This document shows positions 9,982 through 18,107 of a stretch of DNA of 64,000 nt, piece after piece. The position numbers and the translations under genes were made by a program. Each line of letters opens with the position of its first letter. Position 1 is the stretch's first letter. The notes under the pieces were generated by a model. It did no database searches, had not been told where the DNA came from, and saw nothing but the letters and a program-made list of their open reading frames with translations. This stretch comes from Desulfosporosinus sp. Sb-LF. GTDB lineage: Bacteria > Bacillota > Desulfitobacteriia > Desulfitobacteriales > Desulfitobacteriaceae. The DNA lies in contig NZ_SPQR01000004.1 in the NCBI RefSeq assembly GCF_004766055.1, positions 248,001 to 312,000 of the forward strand. Reading direction: 5' to 3'.

Positions 9982-11266
9982 AATGAAAAAACTCCTTATC
10001 TAAATGTCTCCGAGCCAAAAATACTACTTTAAAGTAAGTAGACGTTGAAACTATGGTCGTTTGTATTACATCTTTATGGTCATTAGTAAGATGCTTATAA
10101 TCGCTGAACCATGATAAGGACCAATATGGCAATGCGACAGCTTGCTTGAAATCAATATACAGGCTATGAAACATTTCCGAACTAGCGATGGGTCTAGATT
10201 TATCGCTAGATTTTGTTGAGGATTGACTCGCTTTATTCGACTTGAAATTTATCCTAGTGGGATATCCAATCAGGTTAAGGTCTTTTGCCTTTTTCCTCAA
10301 ACTATCGCCTTTAATGCGTATATTTATGTAACTACCGAGTAGCAATGCCTGTAACTTTTCTGTTACAACTTGCTTTTCGAATGTTGGAACGCTTTCATCC
10401 ATAAATAATGTATTAAATATTTCATTTGTAAATATACCGATCTTTCTATGGACTTTTTTATTTACTTCTTCACGAATATCTTTCAGGAGCATTGTGTCAA
10501 GTTCCTCGCACATCTTGAACATGCCCCCTCGGTCGGTATTAACGTCTACATAGCCAGCAATCCGTAGATATTTCAAAATGGTTTCATTTATTTTCTTATA
10601 TAAACTGTTTATCGAGCTGTCCCATAAGCTTTCGTTCCCATCGGATTTCTCGATACCGACAAGATTTCTCACCATAATTAAGTAAACTTGGTTGGTAAAG
10701 TCAATTTCAACTCCTGCTAGAAAATAAGCCTCTGTTTCATTTTTTCTTGGAACTACTTCTACAAATAAAAAACGTGCATTCGTTACCTTGTCTTTATCTG
10801 TTTTATAGTCAAATCCCGCAATAAACTTTGTACCACTAACTCCAATACTTAAGCTATCCATTAAGTAGAAACCCTTTTCCGACATTGAATCATGGTAATT
10901 TACAGGGATAATAGGGTTATCAATGTTAATGTCTTTTATTAATAGCTTTACTGCTGTTCGGAAGTTTTTTGGAGTATATTGAACCGAACCTTTTATTTTG
11001 CTAACATAAACATTTTTCAATTGTCCGTATAAAATATTCTCGAAAAATATTTTATCGAAATCATTTTGTTTGTGTCTGTGATTTTCGAGAAAGCGACTGT
11101 AAAATTGGTCAAAGGGCTCTCCACTAATTGCTTTGAAACTTAACTCTTTTTCTACAACTTCTTTAAACTGCTTGTAATCTACATACTCAAGGAATTTATG
11201 TCCTCTAAATAGAGAAATACTCGGTTCAACTATCATTTCTTTCTTCTCCAATCTCTCTTCGATCAT
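9944..11266 (-). CDS. Unrecognised 440-residue protein, operon partner of the SIR2 protein
   Basis: I do not recognise this family. The protein is soluble with no signal peptide or membrane segment. It has a mixed alpha/beta N-terminal two thirds with a beta-rich stretch near residues 160-210, a Lys/Ser-rich linker near residues 345-360, and a C-terminal segment rich in aromatic residues (LPYWSLSWFSDY). No ATPase, nuclease or helicase motif is visible. ATG 11266 is one start; ATG 11236 has the better ribosome site (GGAG, 9 bases upstream). The 38-base overlap with the SIR2 gene argues for a stoichiometric complex, with this protein perhaps the phage sensor. That role is inference. Confidence 0.75.
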   Translation of the reverse strand: MIEERLEKKEMIVEPSISLFRGHKFLEYVDYKQFKEVVEKELSFKAISGEPFDQFYSRFLENHRHKQNDFDKIFFENILYGQLKNVYVSKIKGSVQYTPKNFRTAVKLLIKDINIDNPIIPVNYHDSMSEKGFYLMDSLSIGVSGTKFIAGFDYKTDKDKVTNARFLFVEVVPRKNETEAYFLAGVEIDFTNQVYLIMVRNLVGIEKSDGNESLWDSSINSLYKKINETILKYLRIAGYVDVNTDRGGMFKMCEELDTMLLKDIREEVNKKVHRKIGIFTNEIFNTLFMDESVPTFEKQVVTEKLQALLLGSYINIRIKGDSLRKKAKDLNLIGYPTRINFKSNKASQSSTKSSDKSRPIASSEMFHSLYIDFKQAVALPYWSLSWFSDYKHLTNDHKDVIQTTIVSTSTYFKVVFLARRHLDKEFFHYVIETINRYRGY

Positions 11267-11328
11267 AAACGCCCATGTTTCACCTTGCGCCTTGGGGAGA
11301 ACCTGATATTATTGACCGAATAAGGCTT

Positions 11329-11370
11329 CCTGCTTATATTACAAATGGTTTCATTAGTAATGTAAGCAGG
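11329..11370. repeat. 14-bp inverted repeat upstream of the SIR2 operon
   Basis: Arms 11329-11342 and 11357-11370 match over 14 bp with one wobble, separated by 14 bases. It lies about 60 bases ahead of the operon's first start codon, so it could be an operator or a leader hairpin. No T tract follows on the minus strand. Confidence 0.5.
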
Positions 11371-11510
11371 GTATACATAAGCAATATCATATTTCTTTCT
11401 AATTAGTTGTGCATCTCACTATGAAGAGGGATTTTTCAACTCCCCTAATAATTTAATACTTTCCACATATTACCTCAAATTCCTTCTCATATCGCAGAAA
11501 TAATCTAAGA

Positions 11511-11551
11511 TAAAACAAAAATGGCCAGACCGTCCAAAAGACGACCTGACC
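11511..11551 (-). terminator. Terminator of the vanY-like transcript
   Basis: On the minus strand a 12-bp stem (11540-11551 with 11523-11534, three G-T pairs) with a short loop is followed by a T-rich tail (11511-11521). It lies 245 bases after the vanY-like stop. Confidence 0.75.
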
Positions 11552-11562
11552 TTTCTTATTTA

Positions 11563-11590
11563 TACCTACAATGAGGTAACGCCAACGTGC
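11563..11590. repeat. 28-base motif, copy 1
   Basis: Matches 15757-15784 at 23 of 28 positions in the same orientation (shared core CTACAATGA / TACAATGA and CGTGC end). Both copies lie in intergenic DNA and flank the van-like cluster. Confidence 0.4.
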
Positions 11591-11795
11591 GTCGATGAAC
11601 TGAATTGAATAATGTCATCATTATAGTAATATCAACGTGCTATGTTCGCGGTTACATGAACAAAAAATATTGTTTTCCAACACTACTCTATATGTTTGAA
11701 GAAACATACTGTCGGACGATAACTAGGAAGGTAAATCAACTACATCATTTTGCAGTCATGCTGGAATTTAAACATATCTAAATCTTAACAAACTC

Positions 11796-12836
11796 CTATG
11801 AAGACCTTATCGTATTTCTAATACTGTTGTATACGGCTAATGCATCGGTAATATTATACTGTTCCGAATGGTGATCTCCTTTTGCACCAGCTGAAATCAG
11901 AATATATTCTTGTTTACCCACTTTGGCGAGACTCGCGAGACATAGACCGGCCTCATCGGTATATCCAGTTTTCCCTCCTAAGATTTCCCCACCAATAATA
12001 TTTTGATTGTTGAGTTCTTCAAACATAGTACTGTAAAAGGTTATCCCGCCAGGGTTCTTATTAGTAGGTTGTGTGGAATGACGGGATGATGTAAAAATCT
12101 CTCGGAAAGTATCATTTTGCAAAGCATAGCTTAGAAGAATAGCTAGGTCTTTGACTGTTGTGTAGTGTTTTATATTGTGAAGTCCAGTCGCATTTTCAAA
12201 ATGGGTATTTTTCATGCCAAGATCTGCCGCCTTTTGATTCATTAATTTTACAAGATTATGCTCTGATCCCGCAATCTGATCAGCAAGTCCAATACAGCAC
12301 TCCGCACCGCTCGGCAGCATTACTCCTAATAACAAATCGATTGCCCTGACCTGCTCACCCGGTTGAAAACCTGCCATTGATGCATCTGCTCCGTACAGCT
12401 TCTGAAACGTAGAATTCGTCAGTTTGATTTCTTCCTTCATATTAGGTAAATTTTCTATCGCAACAATGGTTGTCATCATTTTAGTCAAAGAAGCTGGATA
12501 GATTTTTTCTTCACTTTTTTTCTGCATCAGGGTGGTATGATCTTTTAAACGGATCAAAATCGCATTAGGACTATTCAGTTTATCGGGAGAGATAGGAACA
12601 GAGGGAGCGGGTTCTATCTTAGACGGAGGAACCGATGTTGTTCTATCGGCGGAAGAATCGGGTGTTGTCTTTAAAGAAGAATATGACGAGGTTTTAACGT
12701 CATATTCTTTCTCAAAGATGTGCTGGTATCCAGTCATAATGATGGATTTATTAACTAAAGCAGCCATTCCAAGCATCAACAGAAATGCTGCAAATATGCT
12801 CATTCCTGGATTTTTGTTTTTTACTTTTCGTACCAT
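11796..12836 (-). CDS. vanY: D-alanyl-D-alanine carboxypeptidase, S11/VanY(D)-type
   Basis: 346-residue penicillin-binding-type carboxypeptidase. An N-terminal membrane anchor (residues ~12-30) is followed by a Ser/Pro-rich linker and the S11 domain with SLTK (116-119; Ser116 nucleophile) and KTG (289-291). The middle motif reads SGAE (176-179) instead of the usual SxN. It trims terminal D-Ala from peptidoglycan precursors. It follows a VanRS-like two-component pair, the arrangement of the penicillin-binding-type VanY of VanD-like clusters. Its ribosome site AAGGAG (12845-12850) lies inside a 16-bp hairpin, so translation or read-through may be controlled. Without van ligase genes it may simply be a regulated cell-wall carboxypeptidase. 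Confidence 0.85.
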   Translation of the reverse strand: MVRKVKNKNPGMSIFAAFLLMLGMAALVNKSIIMTGYQHIFEKEYDVKTSSYSSLKTTPDSSADRTTSVPPSKIEPAPSVPISPDKLNSPNAILIRLKDHTTLMQKKSEEKIYPASLTKMMTTIVAIENLPNMKEEIKLTNSTFQKLYGADASMAGFQPGEQVRAIDLLLGVMLPSGAECCIGLADQIAGSEHNLVKLMNQKAADLGMKNTHFENATGLHNIKHYTTVKDLAILLSYALQNDTFREIFTSSRHSTQPTNKNPGGITFYSTMFEELNNQNIIGGEILGGKTGYTDEAGLCLASLAKVGKQEYILISAGAKGDHHSEQYNITDALAVYNSIRNTIRSS

Positions 12837-12844
12837 AATAAAAC

Positions 12845-12891
12845 AGCTCCTTGTTCTGTGTTGATATTATTCAACCACAGAACAAGGAGCT
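12845..12891 (-). promoter_or_regulatory. 16-bp perfect hairpin that buries the vanY ribosome site
   Basis: Arms 12845-12860 and 12876-12891 are perfectly complementary. On the minus strand the 3' arm contains AAGGAG, the Shine-Dalgarno of vanY, and is followed by GTTTTATT then the ATG. It may act as an attenuator between vanS and vanY or as a translational lock. Confidence 0.7.
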
Positions 12892-12929
12892 ATGTTGGAA
12901 TTCCATCTTAAGAACTTCTTAAGAATTTC

Positions 12930-14057
12930 TTATGACGGAAGTTTTACCGTAAAAGTAGTATTTTCCGTGTTGCTTTCCACAGAGATTGTACCGTCGTGAG
13001 CCTTGACAATTTCTTGGGCGATTGCCAAACCCAGTCCTGCTCCACCGGTGTTTGTGGAACGTGAAGAATCTAATCGGTAAAACTTTTCGAAAATAGTTTC
13101 AAGCTTTCCCTGCGGGATTGGATGTCCCTGATTAGTAAAAGTTATAAAAATATTTTCGTCCTGCCGTTCAGCAGAAATGTCAATGACGTTGTTTTCATAG
13201 CTATAGGCTATCGCATTTTTCAGAATGTTATTGAACACACGGGCCAATTTGTCTGCATCTCCCCACAGAGTGAGGCCGTCAGGCACATTAACGGACACCT
13301 GCTTATCCTGTGGAGTCAGCATTGGATAGAATTCATCGGCCATCTGCTGAAGCATGAACAGTAAATTGATTTTTTCTTTATTCAAAACAATCGTTTGAAG
13401 ATTAAATCTTGTAATCTCAAAAAACTCATTGATAAGCTGCTCTAATCGATAAGCTTTTTCCAAGGTAATACCGACATATTTTGCCTTCTGTTCAGAAGGC
13501 ATATCAGGGGCTTCATCCAGAAGACTTAAGTATCCTATAACGGAGGTCAGAGGTGTCTTTATATCGTGAGCCAAATAAACTACTAAATCATTTTTGCGCT
13601 GCTCGGCATCAAGGGCAGCTTTCTTTTGTTTTTGCAAGTTGTTTTTTATCTGATTAAGCTTGTTTTCCATAAAATCCAATTCCGGTGATAATGTAATTTT
13701 ATCATCGGATTCCTCAGCAAGTTTGTCCATTCCAGCGCTAATTTCGTCAAAATATTTTGTGAACCCAGAAACGGAAAATCGAAGAAAAAGGATAACTAAA
13801 AATATTAGGATTACAACAAAAAGAATCAAGTCCATATTGTTGCGAATCACCAACTGATAGATTGTCAGGGCGTCCGAATATTCAAAATTAAAAGCATTGA
13901 CTAAAAATCGAACGATACGATCTCCGATCTGTCCACGCAGGATATAGCGCAATAGATAAACAGTCACAGCGGCGGCAACTGTAATCAGAAGCATTTGAAA
14001 AAATACTTTCCTTTTTAATTTTGTATAATCATTCCTTTTTTCATCTCTCTTACTTCT
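12930..14057 (-). CDS. vanS: VanS-type sensor histidine kinase
   Basis: Membrane histidine kinase with two N-terminal transmembrane segments flanking a short extracellular loop. A HAMP-like linker, the phosphoacceptor H-box in LAHDIKTPLTS, an N-box NILKNAIAYS and the G boxes in GGAGLGLAI follow. The LVVYLAHDIKTPLTSVIGYL context is characteristic of VanS proteins. The frame is open upstream to 14117, but a TTG at 14057 followed by an N terminus ending YTKLKRKVFFQM fits the family better and overlaps the vanR stop by only 8 bases. It should phosphorylate the VanR-like regulator encoded just upstream. The ligand cannot be read from sequence. Confidence 0.87.
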   Translation of the reverse strand, partial: RSKRDEKRNDYTKLKRKVFFQMLLITVAAAVTVYLLRYILRGQIGDRIVRFLVNAFNFEYSDALTIYQLVIRNNMDLILFVVILIFLVILFLRFSVSGFTKYFDEISAGMDKLAEESDDKITLSPELDFMENKLNQIKNNLQKQKKAALDAEQRKNDLVVYLAHDIKTPLTSVIGYLSLLDEAPDMPSEQKAKYVGITLEKAYRLEQLINEFFEITRFNLQTIVLNKEKINLLFMLQQMADEFYPMLTPQDKQVSVNVPDGLTLWGDADKLARVFNNILKNAIAYSYENNVIDISAERQDENIFITFTNQGHPIPQGKLETIFEKFYRLDSSRSTNTGGAGLGLAIAQEIVKAHDGTISVESNTENTTFTVKLPS

Positions 14058-14748
14058 CAATTTTATAGCCAATCCCCCATACCGTTTTGATATATTTAGG
14101 ATGTTCCGCGCTGTCATGCATTTTTTCCCTTAAATGCCTGATATGAACCATTACCGTATTATTGCTATTGGTGAAATACTTGTCTCCCCATACCTCATGG
14201 AACAATTCTTCCGAACTAACCACCCGTCCGCGATTGGAACAAAGGACCCAAAGAATGGAAAATTCCGTAGGAGTGAGAGATAGCCTTTTTTCATTCAGCG
14301 TACATTCATGGGTCTTCATGTCCAATACCAAGCCGGAAAAGGCAATCATGTGTTCTTCCTGGTTTGGCACCGCAGAATTATATTTGGTAAATCTCCGGAG
14401 CTGTGCCTTTACACGGGCAACGAGTTCCAAAGGGCGAAACGGTTTAGTGATATAGTCGTCCGCACCTAATGTCAGCCCGGTAATCTTAGCGATTTCTTCT
14501 TCTTTAGCTGTCAGCATAATAACCGGAAAATTATGTTTTTCTCTAATTTTCCGACAGAGAGTAAAGCCATCAATATCCGGTAGCATGACATCAAGTATTG
14601 CAAGCTCTAACTGTTCCGACTCAACACACCGGAACGCATCTTGACCGTTATAAAATTTGTATACTGTAAAACCTTCATTTCTTAAATAAACTTCAATTAG
14701 ATCCGCTATGGACCGCTCATCGTCTACAATTAAAATATTGATGCTCAT
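14050..14748 (-). CDS. vanR: VanR-type OmpR-family response regulator
   Basis: Receiver domain (ILIVDDE, phospho-Asp in LAILDVMLPD, Lys in ITKPFRP) followed by an OmpR-type winged helix (TPTEFSILWVL, HIRHLREKM, GIGYKIEK end). ATG 14748 is preceded by AGGGA at a good distance, and a TATAAT box at 14784-14789 lies just upstream, so longer N-terminal extensions are unlikely. It is the first gene of a vanR-vanS-vanY unit and presumably drives it. The preceding vanZ gene ends in its own terminator, so it is a separate transcript. Confidence 0.9.
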   Translation of the reverse strand: MSINILIVDDERSIADLIEVYLRNEGFTVYKFYNGQDAFRCVESEQLELAILDVMLPDIDGFTLCRKIREKHNFPVIMLTAKEEEIAKITGLTLGADDYITKPFRPLELVARVKAQLRRFTKYNSAVPNQEEHMIAFSGLVLDMKTHECTLNEKRLSLTPTEFSILWVLCSNRGRVVSSEELFHEVWGDKYFTNSNNTVMVHIRHLREKMHDSAEHPKYIKTVWGIGYKIEK

Positions 14749-14783
14749 AAGTTCTATCCCTTCTTCCTGGATAAACACTCATT

Positions 14784-14789
14784 ATTATA
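14784..14789 (-). promoter_or_regulatory. -10 element of the vanR promoter
   Basis: A perfect TATAAT on the minus strand about 36 bases ahead of the vanR ATG and directly after the vanZ terminator. No good -35 is visible at the expected distance, as is common for promoters needing an activator. Confidence 0.5.
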
Positions 14790-14800
14790 GTACTGCAAAA

Positions 14801-14834
14801 CAAAAATTAATAAAACCTTAAGGTTTTATTAATT
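14801..14834 (-). terminator. Terminator of vanZ, 30-base perfect palindrome
   Basis: 14805-14834 is a perfect palindrome overlapping the vanZ stop codon. On the minus strand it is followed by TTTTTG. It separates vanZ from vanR. Confidence 0.75.
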
Positions 14835-15330
14835 AATAGTTTAGTCTCAGTATATGGATACGGATATAGAGCAATAATACGAGCAAAAGTATACCAACAA
14901 AATTAATAACTCTGTCTAATTTTTTATTATTAATAAACTTATTGCTTAAACCATATAATGTCAGCCCGAGAAAGCCTCCAACAGTATTTGTAATTAAATC
15001 TGTTATGTCTGCTGCCCCAATAGCGAAGATAAATTGAATTAATTCGCAAGTAAGGCTAAAAACCAGTATTAAAACTAACTTAGGTGAAAATCCAACTTTT
15101 TTGAAATTGACATTCAAAAGCAAGCCAAAAGGAATAAAGATTATAACGTTATCTCTCATCTCTCCGAAACTTCCATTTACTATTGAAGGAGCAGCAAATG
15201 GAATCAAGTTAAGACTTCTATGGTGATAATTAAATACTGACAAAATATTGTATTGTAATTTGAATAACACTAACCAGATTAGTATCACTAAATATAAAGC
15301 TAGCAATCCTCTAGATAATATTTTTTCCAT
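14833..15330 (-). CDS. vanZ: VanZ-family membrane protein
   Basis: 165 residues with about four to five transmembrane segments and the family hallmarks LNLIPF, RDNVIIFIPFGLLL and ADITDLITNTVGG. VanZ-like proteins lower teicoplanin susceptibility in some van clusters and are otherwise of unknown biochemical role. The start is ATG 15330 behind GAGGAG. It lies immediately upstream of the VanRS-like pair but is transcribed separately. The neighbourhood suggests a cell-envelope stress function. Confidence 0.85.
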   Translation of the reverse strand: MEKILSRGLLALYLVILIWLVLFKLQYNILSVFNYHHRSLNLIPFAAPSIVNGSFGEMRDNVIIFIPFGLLLNVNFKKVGFSPKLVLILVFSLTCELIQFIFAIGAADITDLITNTVGGFLGLTLYGLSNKFINNKKLDRVINFVGILLLVLLLYIRIHILRLNY

Positions 15331-15546
15331 ATAATATAATCTCCTCTAATTCTTTTTTGTTAATTTACTCCAGTTAATTGATTGCATGCTGTCATTGATA
15401 TACTTAGTATCTCTAAGATAATTATTGTTAAGACCTTTCTTATTATATCTAATCTCCTTTTCTTTTTGTATTACATTTCAAATTGATGTATAAGTAAAAT
15501 CTATTTTCTTTTCGTATGAGAGAAGCCCCTTTCTGAAATTACGAAG

Positions 15547-15597
15547 GCCTATCCGATTCGATAACTTCATTCTACCGAAATGGGATAGGCTTTCTTT
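15547..15597 (+). terminator. Terminator-like hairpin of unclear direction
   Basis: Stem 15547-15554 with 15583-15590, extendable inward, followed on the plus strand by TTTCTTT. No plus-strand gene precedes it, so it may serve as a weak minus-strand terminator of the GGDEF/HD-GYP gene. Confidence 0.35.
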
Positions 15598-15756
15598 AAA
15601 TAAGTGCTTATAAATTTCTTAAGTTTTCCTTATGAATGCCTTATTTTTAGGTTAAGCAAATGGCGCTTTGGAAATATGTGGACACTCTGTACCTTCACCG
15701 CAGACACTTGTTAAGCAGGTCAATCTTTACTTGAGCAAAGTTATATACTACGTAGA

Positions 15757-15784
15757 TACTTACAATGAAGTAACATCATCGTGC
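15757..15784. repeat. 28-base motif, copy 2
   Basis: Same orientation as 11563-11590, 23 of 28 identical. It may be a relic of a duplicated intergenic segment. Confidence 0.4.
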
Positions 15785-15830
15785 CCTGTCACGTTGAAAG
15801 AGCTATATTTCTCTGGCTCAGCTCTATATA

Positions 15831-17540
15831 TTATCCACTGATTTTTCCTAATACTTTTTCAATAAATATCCTTGCCAATTCAGGATCAAATTGAATACCT
15901 GCATTTCTTTGTAATTCCGCTATTACTAATTCATTTGGTAGTGCACCTCGATAACTTCTCTCACTAGTCATTGCATCATAGGCATCCGCTACAGTTATTA
16001 TTCTAGACACAAAGGGTATCTCTTCCCCTTTTAAGCCTTTTGGATATCCTTTCCCATCCCATCTTTCATGGTGATACAATACGTAGTTAGCCATGTCGGA
16101 CATATCATTGACCGTACTTAGAATTCTATAGCCTATTTCAGGGTGGCGCTTAATTTCCTTCCATTCATCGTCTGTAAGGTTACCAGTCTTATTAAGTATA
16201 TTTTCGTTAATAGCTATTTTACCTATATCATGTAGTAATCCAACAGTCTTAAGTTCCTCAATATCATGCTCAGGCATCCCAAGCACTTCTCCCATGCTTT
16301 TGCATAACGCCGAAACTCTATGTGAGTGCGCCTCTTCTCTTTTGTTTTTCTCATGAAGCGTATTAATGATAGCACTCATTGTTTTCCCTCTCATACTTGG
16401 ACTTTCAAAGAGTTTTTTCTTATACATATGATCCTCAGCCTTTTTGAATATTTCTTGATTGTTTTCTTCCTCATTATTCTTAGTTTCATAACCAATGGAA
16501 ATAGAAATATCAACGGATCCTACTTTTTCTTTTAATGACAGATCCTTGATCCGTTTAATGATTTTCTCTGTTTCAAAAGCATCCGTTTTAGGTAATATAA
16601 TAACAAATTCATCCCCTCCGAGTCTGGCAATGATGTCATCAGCTCGGCATCCCTTCTTTATTACTTCTGCTACTTTCTTAAGAAGCTCATCACCCATGAC
16701 ATGTCCAAAGGAATCATTGATAAGTTTTAACCCATTTACATCAGCCATAACAATGGTCATCGGAAGGTTTCTTTCTGTATCTAACCGTTTTAACTCATCT
16801 TCATAAAATCTTCGATTGAATAAACCTGTTAAGGGGTCTGTGTATGAGACCCACTCGAGCTTCTCCATATTATATTGCAGAGATATTATTTGAGATGCTG
16901 ACGATATCCCTGCAAAAACAAATACATATCCTATAATAATAAATACTAAAAACAATAGCATGTCCCATGTAGAGTTAAAACGTTTCAAACGTTCGAAGGA
17001 TATCGTATAGTTATTAATTAACAACAAAAATGCAAGAATTGGGTACAAAGACATAAAGCTTATGGTTTTATTAGATACTTTGTTAAGAATCATTTTGTAA
17101 GGTTTACTGATAAAGTAATATGTCGCTAATAACAATAAGATTTGAATACAAATTCTAAAAATATATATACGGTTTAAAATATATTTCAGATCATCCATAC
17201 CTGAAAGTAATTGTGCGGATGATATGGCAATAACTAAACATATTGTAGAAAACATCCAAATACTAAACATTGCAAATACTTTTTTTGTTATTGATTCTTC
17301 AAATACTAAATTAATATATGATATATACAAAAAGGAATTGAAATATAATACATATTCAATAATTATGGGATCATGTATATATTCATTCGCACAAATATTG
17401 GTAATATAGATGAATAATGTAGTTAATATGAAAGCGTTCAAACAGAATTTAACTGGTTTTCTTCTTGAGAGCAAAATATGTGTTGTTAAAACATTAAGAA
17501 TAGCAATGAAAAATAAGTACAAATTTTGAGGTGATATCAA
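15831..17540 (-). CDS. Membrane protein with GGDEF and HD-GYP domains (cyclic-di-GMP turnover)
   Basis: 569 residues. The N-terminal ~210 residues hold about seven hydrophobic segments, a membrane sensor region. A GGDEF domain follows with an intact RLGGDEF and an upstream RADD that fits the inhibitory I-site. The C terminus is an HD-GYP domain (LLHDIGKIAINE, YHHERWDGKGYP, DAYDAMTS). Both synthesis and hydrolysis of cyclic-di-GMP are possible; proteins of this layout often work mainly as phosphodiesterases. The start appears to be TTG 17540 behind AAGGGAAG. It is monocistronic and unrelated in function to the neighbouring van-like genes as far as can be seen. Confidence 0.9.
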   Translation of the reverse strand: MISPQNLYLFFIAILNVLTTHILLSRRKPVKFCLNAFILTTLFIYITNICANEYIHDPIIIEYVLYFNSFLYISYINLVFEESITKKVFAMFSIWMFSTICLVIAISSAQLLSGMDDLKYILNRIYIFRICIQILLLLATYYFISKPYKMILNKVSNKTISFMSLYPILAFLLLINNYTISFERLKRFNSTWDMLLFLVFIIIGYVFVFAGISSASQIISLQYNMEKLEWVSYTDPLTGLFNRRFYEDELKRLDTERNLPMTIVMADVNGLKLINDSFGHVMGDELLKKVAEVIKKGCRADDIIARLGGDEFVIILPKTDAFETEKIIKRIKDLSLKEKVGSVDISISIGYETKNNEEENNQEIFKKAEDHMYKKKLFESPSMRGKTMSAIINTLHEKNKREEAHSHRVSALCKSMGEVLGMPEHDIEELKTVGLLHDIGKIAINENILNKTGNLTDDEWKEIKRHPEIGYRILSTVNDMSDMANYVLYHHERWDGKGYPKGLKGEEIPFVSRIITVADAYDAMTSERSYRGALPNELVIAELQRNAGIQFDPELARIFIEKVLGKISG

Positions 17541-17636
17541 GTCAATCTTCCCTTATCTAAATAAAATATTTGCATACCTTACAAATCCATTCATTTGCTA
17601 TTATTCTACTCTAACTTTCAAAATTCCTTTTTAACG

Positions 17637-17846
17637 TCATAATTTCCCAACCCTCATCCCGCGCTTTAACTCAAAAACAAAATGAGCTGGTGCGATGACT
17701 TCTATCTTCTCAACCAACTCATTAAATACTTCATCATCAAACTCTTCAAGCAGTGAATCCCTGCTATTTATTGTCTCTAGGATCTCATCGAATCTTTCAA
17801 CTTTCAATATAGAGACCCTCGCTTTCTTACTCTGTTGGATCCCCAC
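17637..17846 (-). pseudogene. Remnant: C-terminal tail of a large serine recombinase
   Basis: Only ~65 codons remain. The segment with FDDEVFNELVEKIEV and HFVFELKRGMRV matches the typical end of large serine (resolvase/integrase) recombinases. The catalytic N terminus is missing. Its reading frame begins inside the truncated glycosyltransferase gene next door, so the two fragments are joined by a deletion or integration scar. The family assignment rests on recalled similarity of this tail. Confidence 0.6.
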
Positions 17847-18069
17847 TAGAATAGAAAAGATAGCCAGTTAAATCGAGCCTTTCTATAGTATTAGCAAGAT
17901 CAAGTAGACAGTCCACATGAAATTCGGCACATTCTCGTCTCGTCAAACGTTTCATGAGACGGGTCTTGGTATATCCGGCGCGTGGCACTTTACTCATCAA
18001 AATAAAAGCCGGTCCGAAAGCAGGTTTCCTTCCCATCTTATATTTGCCAGCATTTGCTAAGCTCTCCAC
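17827..18069 (-). pseudogene. Remnant: N-terminal part of a DUF2064 glycosyltransferase-like gene
   Basis: About 80 codons containing FILMSKVPRAGYTKTRL and ECAEFHVDCLLDLANTIE, the usual start of DUF2064/TIGR04282 proteins (about 200 residues). The frame stops shortly after YLFYSSGDPTE where recombinase-like sequence begins. The remaining ~120 residues, including much of the active site, are absent. It is probably not functional. Confidence 0.6.
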
Positions 18070-18107
18070 GATCTAGATCTTATCCCTAAGTAAGCCTTGT
18101 ATACGGC

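Larger units (their letters stand above)
11267..11795. other. Intergenic region between the SIR2 module and vanY
   Basis: About 530 bases without a supported gene. It contains an imperfect inverted repeat close to the SIR2 operon start, the terminator of the van-like cluster, and a 28-base motif (11563-11590) that recurs at 15757-15784. AT-rich. Confidence 0.5.
15331..15830. other. Intergenic region upstream of vanZ
   Basis: About 500 AT-rich bases without a supported gene. An imperfect hairpin (15547-15590) is followed on the plus strand by TTTCTTT. The second copy of the 28-base motif lies at 15757-15784. The vanZ promoter must be here but I cannot place it. Confidence 0.45.
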
